DNA of 44,894 bases from Thermoguttaceae bacterium (GCA_017454585.1 JAFTCU010000083.1:1-44894); one strand, 5' to 3'; shown: positions 33,924-41,892, numbered from the stretch's first letter. Translations and numbers: made by a program. The notes: generated from the sequence alone by a model not told the origin.

Positions 33924-35273
33924 TTACTCTTCATTTTCCGGATCAGGCTCAATCAGGCCAACCTCTTCCAAGGCTCTGATTCCCGCCCGATTCATTGCCC
34001 GTGCCGCCCACATATCACACAATTCGCGCATGTCACGTTGGTATTCCTCCTGAAAAACCTTGAGGAACTGGCTTTTCAATGTCTCGTCCACCTTGCCGGG
34101 GAAAGCGAGCCAACGCTCATCCGGGGTCATTCGGTATGCCGGTTTTTTCCACTTCGGACAGCAATCTGGCGGCGGAGCGGTCTGCCTTTGCTCCTTGATC
34201 GCGGCGGCGGCCCGGGATCGTTTTTCCTGGCGGCGGCGATGACGTTCCGGGTAGTGCTGCCCGGTATAATCACGTTCCGCTTCGGTTCCGACCCGAAGGA
34301 GAGCGTCCAGGCGGCGGGCGAACTCGCCAGGACGCTGGGCCAACAATTCGAGCTGGGTTTCCAGCGAGTCCGCGTTTTCCACACGGGAGTTCCACGTCCG
34401 GATTTTTCCGTTTCGAAGTTTCTGGAACGCCTGAAACGTTTTCGGGAAAACTTTCGCGTAATCACCGACGTGAAGCCGTTCACCGACCCGGATCCAGCGT
34501 TTTTCGTACCGGAGCATTTCTTCTGCATTGATCGGCAAAGATTCGAGCATCGCCATGATCTCGCGGCGTTCGGCACGGTTAAAATTACGGATCCGGTCCG
34601 CTTTGCTCGTGAAGAGGTAATCCCCTCCGCTGCGTCCCACGATGATCCGCAGAGCGTCCGTCGTGGTGAGTTTTTCGGGGTAAAGGTCCAGTTCCACCGC
34701 CAGCCAGCAAAGCGTTTCCTTGAACGGAATCGTTTCCGGCATAAGTGTCTGGAGCTCCTTGCGGGTACGGTTCCCGACGAACCATTCAAGGACTTGGTGG
34801 TCCATCGGAGAGATGGACTGATTCACCGAAACGAGGTCCGTAAAGATCCGGTCGAAATCCTCTGCTGAGGCGACGTCGATCATCTTGTATTTTGTGTGCT
34901 CGAAAGCCGGTCGAGCCTCCACGGGGCATTGTTCCGGGATGTAGGTTCCGTTAGAGAGGTAGTGGAGGAATGCGTTCAGGAAAAGTTCCGCCTCCGTCAT
35001 ATTCATGACCTGCGTCGGGAAACCAGCATACAGTGGTTTATAGTCACCATCGCCGAGAGTCTCACGTATCCAGGCGACGATTTCGTCGTGAAAATCAATG
35101 GCGTCGTGCTCTGGCGCACGGGAAAGACTCTCGAAAGCCTTTTCCGTCAGCATGTAACCAAAATGCATCAGTTCCGCCTGGATCGTACACGCCAGATCGC
35201 GATGATTTTCATTGCCGTCCAAGAGGAACATTCCACGCTGAAAAGCAATTATGTTTCGGGACAAGTCAGCCAT
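33924..35273 (-). CDS. N-terminal half of a split MXAN_6230/SCO0854-type protein
   Basis: 449 residues, no signal peptide, hence cytoplasmic. The start (FLLDGNENHRDLACTIQAELMHFGYML) and the middle (PLYAGFPTQVMNMTEAELFLNAFLHYL; RPGEFARRLDALLRVG near 310-325) resemble the helical N-terminal region of MXAN_6230/SCO0854-type proteins, which normally continue into a TerD-like part. Here the reading frame instead ends after a charged segment (RRRQEKRSRAAAAIKEQ) and an unrecognised tail of about 85 residues; the TerD part is a separate gene 28 bases downstream. No promoter was recognised. The family link is from memory of conserved phrases and should be verified by a profile search. Confidence 0.65.
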   Translation of the reverse strand: MADLSRNIIAFQRGMFLLDGNENHRDLACTIQAELMHFGYMLTEKAFESLSRAPEHDAIDFHDEIVAWIRETLGDGDYKPLYAGFPTQVMNMTEAELFLNAFLHYLSNGTYIPEQCPVEARPAFEHTKYKMIDVASAEDFDRIFTDLVSVNQSISPMDHQVLEWFVGNRTRKELQTLMPETIPFKETLCWLAVELDLYPEKLTTTDALRIIVGRSGGDYLFTSKADRIRNFNRAERREIMAMLESLPINAEEMLRYEKRWIRVGERLHVGDYAKVFPKTFQAFQKLRNGKIRTWNSRVENADSLETQLELLAQRPGEFARRLDALLRVGTEAERDYTGQHYPERHRRRQEKRSRAAAAIKEQRQTAPPPDCCPKWKKPAYRMTPDERWLAFPGKVDETLKSQFLKVFQEEYQRDMRELCDMWAARAMNRAGIRALEEVGLIEPDPENEE

Positions 35274-35388
35274 TTCGAAATCTCAAAGTAATTTTATCAG
35301 TTTTTCGTCCAAATTTTTTGCACTTCAAAACAGGCGGGGAAGAAAAGGTGTGAGAAACGTTTTTCAGGTTCGAAGAAAGATGAAATTT

Positions 35389-35434
35389 GCCGCCTGGAGA
35401 AAATCAGTCTCTTGCGAGTTTTTCCTCAGGCGGC
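35389..35434 (-). terminator. Hairpin downstream of rplI
   Basis: Stem GCCGCCT / AGGCGGC plus partly paired AAAA/TTTT extensions, in the 181-base gap after rplI. There is no T-run on the minus strand after it. It is possibly the 3' end of the ribosomal operon. Confidence 0.45.
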
Positions 35435-35454
35435 GTCTTCAGTAGTTAGTTATC

Positions 35455-35991
35455 TCATTTCACGTTGACGGCCGGGACGACCCAAACGCTCAGCTCGGTT
35501 TCGTATTCAGCGGAAATGTGGATCTTCACTTTGTAGAGACCCACTTCACGCAGCGCACTGGAAAGACGAACCTGGTCTTCAGCCAGCGTGATGTTCTGGG
35601 CTTTCAGAGCGTTGACGATTTCCGGAGCGCCGACCGAACCGTAGAGGCGGCCTTCGTCGTTGGCGTTGACGCCGATGGAAACGCTGACGTTCTGGAGCTG
35701 CTCGTAAAGAGCCTGGGCTTCCGCGCACTTGGCTTTGTGGATTTCAGCCAGAAGCGCTTTGTGCTTCTCGACCATGCGCTTGTGGTGTTCACTGGCGATC
35801 GTGGCAAGACCCTGCGGAATGAGGTAGTTGTGAGCGTAACCGGGCTTCACTTCAACGACATCGCCCTGTTTGCCCAAGTTATCGACGGACTGGATGAGCA
35901 GAAGCTCAATGCCGCCATTGGCGCCCTTCGGGAGGCGCTTCATTTTGAAAGAGTTACGCTTGATTTTCTTCTGTTTTTTGGTGTTGGGCAT
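35455..35991 (-). CDS. rplI: 50S ribosomal protein L9
   Basis: 178 residues. The conserved N-terminal RNA-binding domain is IELLLIQSVDNLGKQGDVVEVKPGYAHNYLIPQGLA (about 28-63), preceded by a basic extension of about 27 residues (MPNTKKQKKIKRNSFKMKR) that is unusual for L9. A connecting helix and the C-terminal domain (GRLYGSVGAPEIVNAL ... ISAEYETELSVWVVP) follow. AAAGGA precedes the ATG. It is the last gene of the rplY-pth-rpsF-ssb-rplI run, separated from ssb by 281 non-coding bases where rpsR usually is. Confidence 0.96.
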   Translation of the reverse strand: MPNTKKQKKIKRNSFKMKRLPKGANGGIELLLIQSVDNLGKQGDVVEVKPGYAHNYLIPQGLATIASEHHKRMVEKHKALLAEIHKAKCAEAQALYEQLQNVSVSIGVNANDEGRLYGSVGAPEIVNALKAQNITLAEDQVRLSSALREVGLYKVKIHISAEYETELSVWVVPAVNVK

Positions 35992-36272
35992 TTGATTATC
36001 CTTTCTTATATTGTATCACTGGTCGTGAATTGAAACCCGTTGGGGTACAACCCACTCACTGAAAATCAGCATCCAGTGAAAATATTCGCCAACAGGTGAA
36101 ATTAACGTGCACGCGGCTGAAGGAGCGCATTGCTCATTAGTTCAGCTGCGAGGTGTCCCTGCGCGGTACGCAGGTTAGATGGAAATGAATTCCACCAGCT
36201 TTTTTGCAAACGTGTTCAGATGTCCGGGAAAGGACGTTCTGTGCCGCTGCGTAAAAAGCGTTTTTAACCGTC
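35992..36272 (-). ncRNA. Structured non-coding region between ssb and rplI (candidate leader RNA)
   Basis: 281 bases with no S18 gene or other credible ORF. On the minus strand there are at least four good hairpins in sequence: GGTGGAA/TTCCATC (36178-36196), CCTGCG/CGCAGG (36158-36174), GCTGAA/TTCAGC enclosing GAGC/GCTC (36116-36146), and GGGT/ACCC near 36050. It may be a cis-regulatory leader of rplI or a small RNA. I cannot match it to a known class, and the 'ncRNA' type is tentative. Confidence 0.35.
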
Positions 36273-36737
36273 CTAGAACGGGATATCATCCGCGGGAGGC
36301 TGAGGGCCTGGCTGTTGCTGACGCGGAGCGGGAGTGTAACCGCTGTCGTACGAGCCGTAGGCTTCCGATTCGTCACGCCCGGGACGCGGACCACTGTTTC
36401 CACTATTGGAACGGCTGCTGAGCATCTGCATTTTCTCGCCGACCACACGAAGCTTGGAACGTTTTTGGCCTTCCTGCTCCCACTGGTCCAGCTTCAGACG
36501 GCCTTCAATCAGGACCGACGACCCTTTGGTGAGGTACTGGTTGCAGGTTTCGGCCTGCTTCGCCCAGAGCGTCACGTCGATGAAAGTCGCTTCTTCGACC
36601 CATTCTCCTTCAGGAGTTTTGCGACGGTCGTTGACCGCCAAACCAATTTCACAGACCGGCATTCCGGAAGGTGTGTAGCGCAGATCCGGATCACGGGTCA
36701 AATTCCCAATGAGAATGACACGATTGTAACTGGCCAT
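36273..36737 (-). CDS. ssb: Single-stranded DNA-binding protein
   Basis: 154 residues. OB-fold domain about 1-105 (MASYNRVILIGNLTRDPDLRYT, the ssDNA-contacting TFIDVTLWAKQAE, GSSVLIEGRLKLDQWEQ), a Gly/Ser/Pro/Gln-rich linker and the acidic tip DDIPF that recruits replication and repair partners. AAAGGAG precedes the ATG. It lies between rpsF and rplI, its common place. Length and motifs are standard. Confidence 0.97.
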   Translation of the reverse strand: MASYNRVILIGNLTRDPDLRYTPSGMPVCEIGLAVNDRRKTPEGEWVEEATFIDVTLWAKQAETCNQYLTKGSSVLIEGRLKLDQWEQEGQKRSKLRVVGEKMQMLSSRSNSGNSGPRPGRDESEAYGSYDSGYTPAPRQQQPGPQPPADDIPF

Positions 36738-36782
36738 GGCAAATCTCCTTTATGAAATATGGAGTCGAATGAATTGAGGAAA

Positions 36783-37208
36783 TTATTCTTCGTCTTCTTC
36801 TTCGTCGTCTTCGTAATCTTCGACGTTGATTTCTTCATCATCCGTTTCGGGAAGCTGACGATCCTGGAAAGCGGCCGGGCCAACTTCGGCGTGTTTGACG
36901 AGTTCGTCAACAATGCGCGGATCGATTTTGATGAAGAGGTTACGAATGTTGACGTCGTACAGGCTGAACTGGCGATTCAGATCTGCCAGATTCGCGCTGT
37001 CAAGACGAAAATACATAAGCCAATAAAGACCTTTGCGCTGTCCTTTGATCGGATAGGCAAGGCGGCGTTCTTCCCACTGACGGCTGACAAGGATCTCTCC
37101 TCCGGCGTCCGTGACGAGTTTGTTGACCTGAGCGGCCACACCTTCCGGATCACGAGCATAACGCCCGGAATCCAGAATGAACATTCCTTCGTAAACGTTA
37201 AGTGCCAA
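36783..37208 (-). CDS. rpsF: 30S ribosomal protein S6 (TTG start)
   Basis: 141 residues. The start is TTG at 37208 (TTG GCA CTT AAC), seven bases after TAGGAG; the longer open frame upstream runs into an inverted-repeat element and is not coding. The S6 fold is recognisable: VYEGMFILDSGRYARDPEGV, ERRLAYPIKGQRKGLYWLMYFRLD, and RNLFIKIDPRIV. A very acidic tail (about 115-141, NVEDYEDDEEEDEE) is typical. S6 normally works with S18, whose gene rpsR is absent from this operon. It is translated from a transcript that passes through element B. Confidence 0.95.
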   Translation of the reverse strand: MALNVYEGMFILDSGRYARDPEGVAAQVNKLVTDAGGEILVSRQWEERRLAYPIKGQRKGLYWLMYFRLDSANLADLNRQFSLYDVNIRNLFIKIDPRIVDELVKHAEVGPAAFQDRQLPETDDEEINVEDYEDDEEEDEE

Positions 37209-37241
37209 GGTTTTACTCCTAAAATGAAAAAAACTAACTAC

Positions 37242-37386
37242 TGAATAATGAATAATGAATAACGAATAACGAATAATGAACACTTCGCGTAACGTAAACG
37301 ACAGAATGAATTCAAACCGCGCGTAATTCCGGCCTACGGCCTTCATTACCGCCTTTCATTATTCGTTATTCGTTATTCATTATTCA
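37242..37386. repeat. AT-rich long inverted-repeat element B (after pth)
   Basis: Arms of tandem GAATAATGAATAACG-type units: about 31 bases of the left arm (37242-37279) are a perfect reverse complement of the right arm (37356-37386). The core holds a REP-like hairpin at 37321-37353. The right arm supplies the TGA stop codon of pth. Confidence 0.92.
37321..37353. repeat. 33-bp REP-like core in element B
   Basis: Reverse complement matches 41736-41768 at 31 of 33 positions. It folds as GTAAT ... GGCC-GTA-GGCC ... ATTAC. Confidence 0.85.
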
Positions 37387-38208
37387 TTTTTGATTATATT
37401 TCGTCATGGCTCGATCTGCGCCTTCTTTAGCCCAGAGTTCCACGGCGTCCGCGGCGGTCTGGACGGCGACGTCGATCAATTCGCGGTCCTTTTTGTCGAA
37501 TTTGGAAAGGACGTAGTCCGCCAAATCCCAGCTGGCCGGCTTGTCACCTACGCCAATCCGCAGACGTGTTACCTGGTCCGTCGAGAGCGCACGAATGCAA
37601 TCTGCCAGTCCTTTTTGTCCCCCGGCAGAGCCTTGCGTTCGGATACGAAGTTTTCCAACCGGAAGGTTCACGTCATCGCAGATGATCAGGACGTCCGGAA
37701 TTTCAACCTTGTAAAAGTCCACAAACGGACGAACGCATTGGCCGCTGAGGTTCATATAAGTCACAGGAGAGATGAAAACGACTTTTTCGTTCCCGATTTT
37801 CCCTTCCATGAACTCACCCTGAAACTTGGTCTTTGTTCGACCATCGCCGTGACGTTTGGCCACTTCTGCCAGCACCTCGTAACCAATATTGTGGCGTGTG
37901 CCGACGTATTTCGAACCGGGATTTCCGAGACCAACGATCAGTTTCATACGGGTTTTCCGCTCTTTTACGTCCTCCAGCAGTTCCGTCGTTCCACGCTTCG
38001 TGGAGAGGATCCGATCGACGCCTTCTTTGTTAGGCTGAGCGTCCCGAAATTCTTCGGCAAATACTTCATCGGCCGGGTGCGAGTTCCGGGTTTCGTCATT
38101 CCAGACTTCCAACTCACTGGAAAACACGTGGTCCACACTCATTTCGTGAACACGTTGGGCGGAACTTTTGCCGAAGAACCAGCTTTTCAGCAGTGTAATC
38201 AGGCTCAT
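37384..38208 (-). CDS. pth: Peptidyl-tRNA hydrolase with N-terminal extension
   Basis: 274 residues as the full open frame. The enzyme frees tRNA from peptidyl-tRNA dropped by ribosomes. The catalytic core begins at residue 88 (MKLIVGLGNPGSKYVGTRHNIGYEVLAE) with the active-site His in GTRHNIGY, VTYMNLSG, DDVNLPVGKLRIR, GSAGGQKGLADCI and LADYVLSKF. The first 87 residues (MSLITLLKSWFFGKS...) are not part of the family. Translation may start at 38208 or at the internal ATG at 37947, and neither has a strong Shine-Dalgarno. The gene follows rplY by 41 bases. The stop codon is supplied by the inverted-repeat element downstream. Confidence 0.93.
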   Translation of the reverse strand: MSLITLLKSWFFGKSSAQRVHEMSVDHVFSSELEVWNDETRNSHPADEVFAEEFRDAQPNKEGVDRILSTKRGTTELLEDVKERKTRMKLIVGLGNPGSKYVGTRHNIGYEVLAEVAKRHGDGRTKTKFQGEFMEGKIGNEKVVFISPVTYMNLSGQCVRPFVDFYKVEIPDVLIICDDVNLPVGKLRIRTQGSAGGQKGLADCIRALSTDQVTRLRIGVGDKPASWDLADYVLSKFDKKDRELIDVAVQTAADAVELWAKEGADRAMTKYNQK

Positions 38209-38249
38209 AAGGACCGCCGTTCTGGATGCTACCTGTTTGAGGCGTGAAA

Positions 38250-38879
38250 TCAGGCTTCAGGTTCTTCTTCAGCCTTCTTGCGGGCGATAACTTCCGGTTC
38301 ACCTTCGGCGGGCGCGGCAGTTTCTTCAACCTCTTCCTTCTTCACGACGCAAGCGACGACGACGGCGTCGGCAGCCAGGTCACAAGTGACGCCTTCCGGC
38401 ATTTTGATGTCGGCGACGGTGATATGCTGGTTCAGGGCCAAATCGCTGATGTTGACGAACAGGGCGTCCGGAATGTTCAGAGCGGAGCATTCAACTTCCG
38501 CTTCGTGAATGAGCTGTTCGACGACACCGCCTTCGCGCAGACCGATCGCATCGCCCTTGAGGACGAACGGGACGGTGACGGTGATTTTTTCGTTCGCGTC
38601 AATACGAGCGAAATCAACGTGGAGGACTTTATTGCCCCAGACGTTCCACTGGACTTCTTTGATGAGAGCTTCGTCGGTGCAGTCGCCCGAGAATTTAACG
38701 ATCTGATGACCGTGGCGGAGGATCATGTTCATCGCCGCCGCGTCAATGACCAGGTTGACCGGGTCCTGTTTATGTCCGTAGAGGTTTGCCGGAATCAGGC
38801 CTTCGTCACGAAGACGGCGGATTCTGCGCTTTCCAAATGTGTTACGAACTTTGACTTCCAAAACTTCCAATTCTGCCAT
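38250..38879 (-). CDS. rplY: 50S ribosomal protein L25/Ctc
   Basis: 209 residues from the ATG at 38879 (MAELEVLEVKVRNTFGKRRIRRLRDEG), preceded by GAGG; the longer frame upstream to 38981 lacks support. It has the 5S rRNA-binding L25 domain (about 1-95, GLIPANLYGHKQDPVNLVID, VLHVDFARID) and the C-terminal TL5/Ctc beta domain (about 96-190), ending in an acidic tail. It is the first gene of the rplY-pth-rpsF-ssb-rplI run with its own promoter and a leader of about 235 bases. Confidence 0.95.
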   Translation of the reverse strand: MAELEVLEVKVRNTFGKRRIRRLRDEGLIPANLYGHKQDPVNLVIDAAAMNMILRHGHQIVKFSGDCTDEALIKEVQWNVWGNKVLHVDFARIDANEKITVTVPFVLKGDAIGLREGGVVEQLIHEAEVECSALNIPDALFVNISDLALNQHITVADIKMPEGVTCDLAADAVVVACVVKKEEVEETAAPAEGEPEVIARKKAEEEPEA

Positions 38880-39114
38880 TGCAAACCTCGATTCTATATA
38901 CCGTATGCTTTGAATTTCCGCTTCACCGCTATTTTTCGTGTTATTGAAAAAGCTCTTTCCGCAGGACCATCCTGCGCGCAATTTTAAAGTGAACGGTTTC
39001 GTATAAACGGCCCGGCCCCGGAAACCTTGGCGTGTCGTGCTGCATCATGACACGATTTCGACGAGACACAAGGGAGCGTTATTCCCTTTTAAAAAGCCGT
39101 ATATACACTATGGA
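38880..39114 (-). promoter_or_regulatory. Long structured 5' leader of rplY
   Basis: Minus strand: hairpin CGTGTC/GACACG, then a perfect 7-bp hairpin CGCAGGA-TGG-TCCTGCG (about 38958-38974) followed by GAAAGAGCTTTTTC. The latter looks like a possible attenuator or r-protein binding site. It is not matched to a named class. Confidence 0.4.
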
Positions 39115-39120
39115 ATCGAT

Positions 39121-39155
39121 ATTATGACAGAAATCTGAAAAATTTCAAGGGGGGG
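39121..39155 (-). promoter_or_regulatory. Promoter of the rplY operon
   Basis: Minus strand: seven C (39149-39155) abut TTGAAA (39143-39148), a 16-base spacer ending in TGT, then CATAAT (39121-39126). Confidence 0.75.
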
Positions 39156-39170
39156 AGGGGAGAATTTTTA

Positions 39171-39279
39171 AATTATGAATTGGGAATTATGAATTATGGA
39201 TTGGGGGCATTGTTGGGGCACATCAGCCATATTCCATTTGCCAATTCATAATTCATAATTCTTCATTCTTAATTAATTA
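39171..39279. repeat. AT-rich inverted-repeat element C (after the cyclophilin gene)
   Basis: Arms AATTATGAATTGGGAATTA-type (39171-39205) and CCAATTCATAATTCATAATT-type (39240-39279) enclose a 35-base core. The right arm begins with the TAA stop of the cyclophilin gene. Confidence 0.85.
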
Positions 39280-40623
39280 TGGTGTTCCGCGCCGGATTTC
39301 CTCGTCGCGATCCCAGTTGTCGGAGAGGCCGATTCCCGGTTTATCCTCTTCACCGGGCATTTTGGGCCATGGTGGTTTTTGCAGACACGGCTTGCGTGCG
39401 GGTATTAATGCTACAGGTGAATAATGCTTCCGACGTGGATTTCGCGAGACTTTGGCCGACAGAATTTTGTCAGGCATTTCACAGCCCGGGACTTCGAGTA
39501 CCCGTTTTTCGAGCTCCATTTCATCTTCCAATTCTTCGTTCGGGTCGTAAGGCTGACGCTCGAGGAAGAACGAAACCACATCCATCCCGCGGATGACCCG
39601 ACCGAAAACGGTATGTTTTCCGTCGTAATCCCTATTGGGACGGTAGCAGATGAAAAACTGTGATCCTCCCGTGTTAGGGCCGGCATTTGCCATGGAGACA
39701 GTACCACGGAAGTGTTTCCGGGAGTTAGGGCCAATTTCGTCTGGAATCGAATATCCCGGTCCATCGTCATGGTTGTGGCGTTTTTTAAGCGTTCCATCCA
39801 GTTCAGTTTCGGTACGAAGCAGCTCCGACCCACCCCCCTGAGCCATCTGACCATGAATGACACGATGGAAGTCCAGGTTCGTGTAAAACCCTTTTTCTAC
39901 GAGGAAGATGAAGTTTGCCACGGTGTTTGGGGCTTCATTTTCGAACAGCTCGATTTCGACTTCGCCGCGGGTCGTCGTCAGGATCACGCGCGGCAAATCG
40001 CCGTTCATATCATCCCGTTGACGCAATTCCAACTCGCGCCGCCATTCGGTTTGCCAGTACTCCAGATTCTTGAAAGGGCTTTCGTTGTATTCAAACTCCG
40101 ACTTGCGGCGCCATTGGAGCTGCATGAGTTTCGGGCCGTATTTGGCTGCCGCGTCGAAATCGTTCGAGTAAAGGGACGAATAAGCCGCGGCGTCGATGAT
40201 TTCGTCAGACGCGAACTCGCTACTGCTCAGGAGCTTTTTGCAGACGGCAAACGCTTCTTCGTAGAGGTCCAGCCGACGGTACTCGCGCAGCACATTCACA
40301 ATAAAGGCGTCCAGATCAGTATTTTCACGTGGGTATTTCAGCAGACAGACGATCGCCTGGTCCATAAGCTGCCGATGGAGTGACTGCGCCTCTTCACGAA
40401 GTTTGTTGAATTCGCGCCTGCACTCCTGCCGCCGTTCGTCAGTCGTTTCCACATCACGGAATTCGGTCCGCAGGTCCACCATCTGCTGAAGGATCGGTTT
40501 CCATTCTTCCAGAAGGCGGTCAAAATCCTGCCGCTCCTTGCGTACGGGAGCAGAGTCCTGTGCGTAAAGGCACGTGAAAACGAGCGAAAGGAAAAGGAAC
40601 AGGAAAAAAAGTTTGTGTTTCAT
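39277..40623 (-). CDS. Secreted cyclophilin-type peptidyl-prolyl isomerase
   Basis: 448 residues. Signal peptide MKHKLFFLFLFLSLVFTCLYAQD; a helical N-terminal region (about 25-205) of unknown role; then a cyclophilin domain (about 208-370). Active-site motifs: FHRVI (catalytic Arg), QGGGSE, GTVSMANAGPNTGGSQFFI, and DGKHTVFGRV, where His replaces the cyclosporin-binding Trp as in many bacterial cyclophilins. It ends in a Pro-rich acidic tail. It would fold exported proteins in the periplasm or at the surface. It follows the GHMP kinase by 42 bases on the same strand, so the two are probably co-transcribed. No Shine-Dalgarno was seen before the ATG. Confidence 0.9.
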   Translation of the reverse strand: MKHKLFFLFLFLSLVFTCLYAQDSAPVRKERQDFDRLLEEWKPILQQMVDLRTEFRDVETTDERRQECRREFNKLREEAQSLHRQLMDQAIVCLLKYPRENTDLDAFIVNVLREYRRLDLYEEAFAVCKKLLSSSEFASDEIIDAAAYSSLYSNDFDAAAKYGPKLMQLQWRRKSEFEYNESPFKNLEYWQTEWRRELELRQRDDMNGDLPRVILTTTRGEVEIELFENEAPNTVANFIFLVEKGFYTNLDFHRVIHGQMAQGGGSELLRTETELDGTLKKRHNHDDGPGYSIPDEIGPNSRKHFRGTVSMANAGPNTGGSQFFICYRPNRDYDGKHTVFGRVIRGMDVVSFFLERQPYDPNEELEDEMELEKRVLEVPGCEMPDKILSAKVSRNPRRKHYSPVALIPARKPCLQKPPWPKMPGEEDKPGIGLSDNWDRDEEIRRGTP

Positions 40624-40665
40624 GGAAGTGTCATTTATTGGATGGCTGACGACTTTGAGAATCTT

Positions 40666-41673
40666 TTATACTTTATTTACCGTGCAGCCTGCTTCATTCA
40701 TGGTCTGTACCAATTTATTATACGTTGTTTCGTCGGGAAAGGTTCCAATGATCGCGCCGCCGCTACCGGCAAATTTTGCGGAAACACCAATCGAACGGGC
40801 AAGTTCTACCATTTCGATCTGGGCGGGAGCGATTTTACAGATTTTTCTCCGTAAATCGAAATTGGCGTTCATCAAGTCACCCAGCCGCGGCCAGTTTTGA
40901 TCCAGAATGGCCGTTTTGGCCAGGTCGGTCAGTTCGGCGAAACGTTTCATGGCGTCGTGGACTTCCGGGACACCATTGTCCCAGCGGTGACGCAGGTCGT
41001 TGTGCGGGACTTCCGTTGGCTCGCTTACATCTGTTTTGAACGCAATATAAAGCGGGGGAGGATTGTCCGGATCAAGCTGGAGCGGTTCATAAAAACCATA
41101 CTTCAGACCGTTTTTTGTCCGCATTTTCTTGCGGGAAAAGTCCATGTAAACCATTCCTTCGTAAACCTGAATAACACGGTCCTGCAATCCGGCTGTGATT
41201 CCCAGTTCACATTGCTCGACCGAAAGGACCAGAGAGGGCAAAAGGTATTTGGGAATCGATACGTCGTAAAATTCCATTAGTGCGCGAAACGTCGCGACGA
41301 TGATCGCGCTTGAACCAGCCATACCGACCTGTCGGGGAATATTCGTCTCGAACCGAATCGAGAAGGTACGGTCATGCAGGGTGATCCCGTATTGGTGGCA
41401 GTACTCCGCGAATCGTTTGATGGAGGCCTTGATTAACCGTACGCCTCCATAATAACCGTGTTGACGAACATCTCGAACCAAATCGTCAATAGAGCGAAAA
41501 CGATTGTTGTTTTCGCGCATAACGATTTCTAATTCTTCCCATTCATAAACGGTGACCCGGGCAAAATACGCCGGCAGGATCACGGAGATCGTCTTCCCGA
41601 AATACCCATCGGACGGATTTCCAATGACCCCCGCACGGGCACAGGCGGTTTTGCGGATGATTTGAATGGACAT
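40666..41673 (-). CDS. GHMP-family sugar kinase, glucuronokinase-like
   Basis: 335 residues. The N-terminus ACARAGVIGNPSDGYFGKTIS, the ATP-binding loop IPRQVGMAGSSAIIVA (about 116-131), ELGITAGLQDRVIQVYEGMVYMDF and the C-terminal AKFAGSGGAIIGTF mark a GHMP kinase of the glucuronokinase subgroup known from plants and some bacteria. That enzyme makes glucuronate-1-phosphate, which a UTP-dependent uridylyltransferase converts to UDP-glucuronate. The upstream gene is galU, so the pair could form a salvage route to UDP-sugars; this is inference. The cyclophilin gene follows by 42 bases. Confidence 0.82.
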   Translation of the reverse strand: MSIQIIRKTACARAGVIGNPSDGYFGKTISVILPAYFARVTVYEWEELEIVMRENNNRFRSIDDLVRDVRQHGYYGGVRLIKASIKRFAEYCHQYGITLHDRTFSIRFETNIPRQVGMAGSSAIIVATFRALMEFYDVSIPKYLLPSLVLSVEQCELGITAGLQDRVIQVYEGMVYMDFSRKKMRTKNGLKYGFYEPLQLDPDNPPPLYIAFKTDVSEPTEVPHNDLRHRWDNGVPEVHDAMKRFAELTDLAKTAILDQNWPRLGDLMNANFDLRRKICKIAPAQIEMVELARSIGVSAKFAGSGGAIIGTFPDETTYNKLVQTMNEAGCTVNKV

Positions 41674-41735
41674 AAAAACCCCATTTTTTAATTATGAATT
41701 ATGAATGATGAATCAGGGGGGACCATCGTATGTGA

Positions 41736-41768
41736 GGCGGTAATGGAGGCCGAAGGCCGGAATTACGC
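41736..41768. repeat. 33-bp REP-like core in element D
   Basis: 31 of 33 bases match the reverse complement of 37321-37353; hairpin GGCC-GAA-GGCC inside GTAAT/ATTAC. Confidence 0.85.
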
Positions 41769-41796
41769 ATCTGGACCGCCGTCCCTCCGTATTAAC

Positions 41797-41853
41797 GACG
41801 CTGGAAGCGTCATCCCCGTAGATGTCGGTTTTTGAGGCGATGCTGGAAGCATC
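41797..41853. repeat. Two 42-bp-spaced GACGCT-GGA-AGCGTC hairpins in element D
   Basis: Hairpins at 41797-41811 and 41839-41853, 42 bases apart as in the array at 16334. The second reads GATGCT-GGA-AGCATC: both arms changed together, keeping the stem. Confidence 0.9.
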
Positions 41854-41892
41854 ATCCCCTTAATTCATAATTCATCATTCTTAATTCTTAAT

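Noticed and set aside
37208..37346. Longer rpsF reading frame
   Set aside because: The extra 46 residues are translated inverted-repeat element B; a TTG with a good Shine-Dalgarno gives the normal S6 start.
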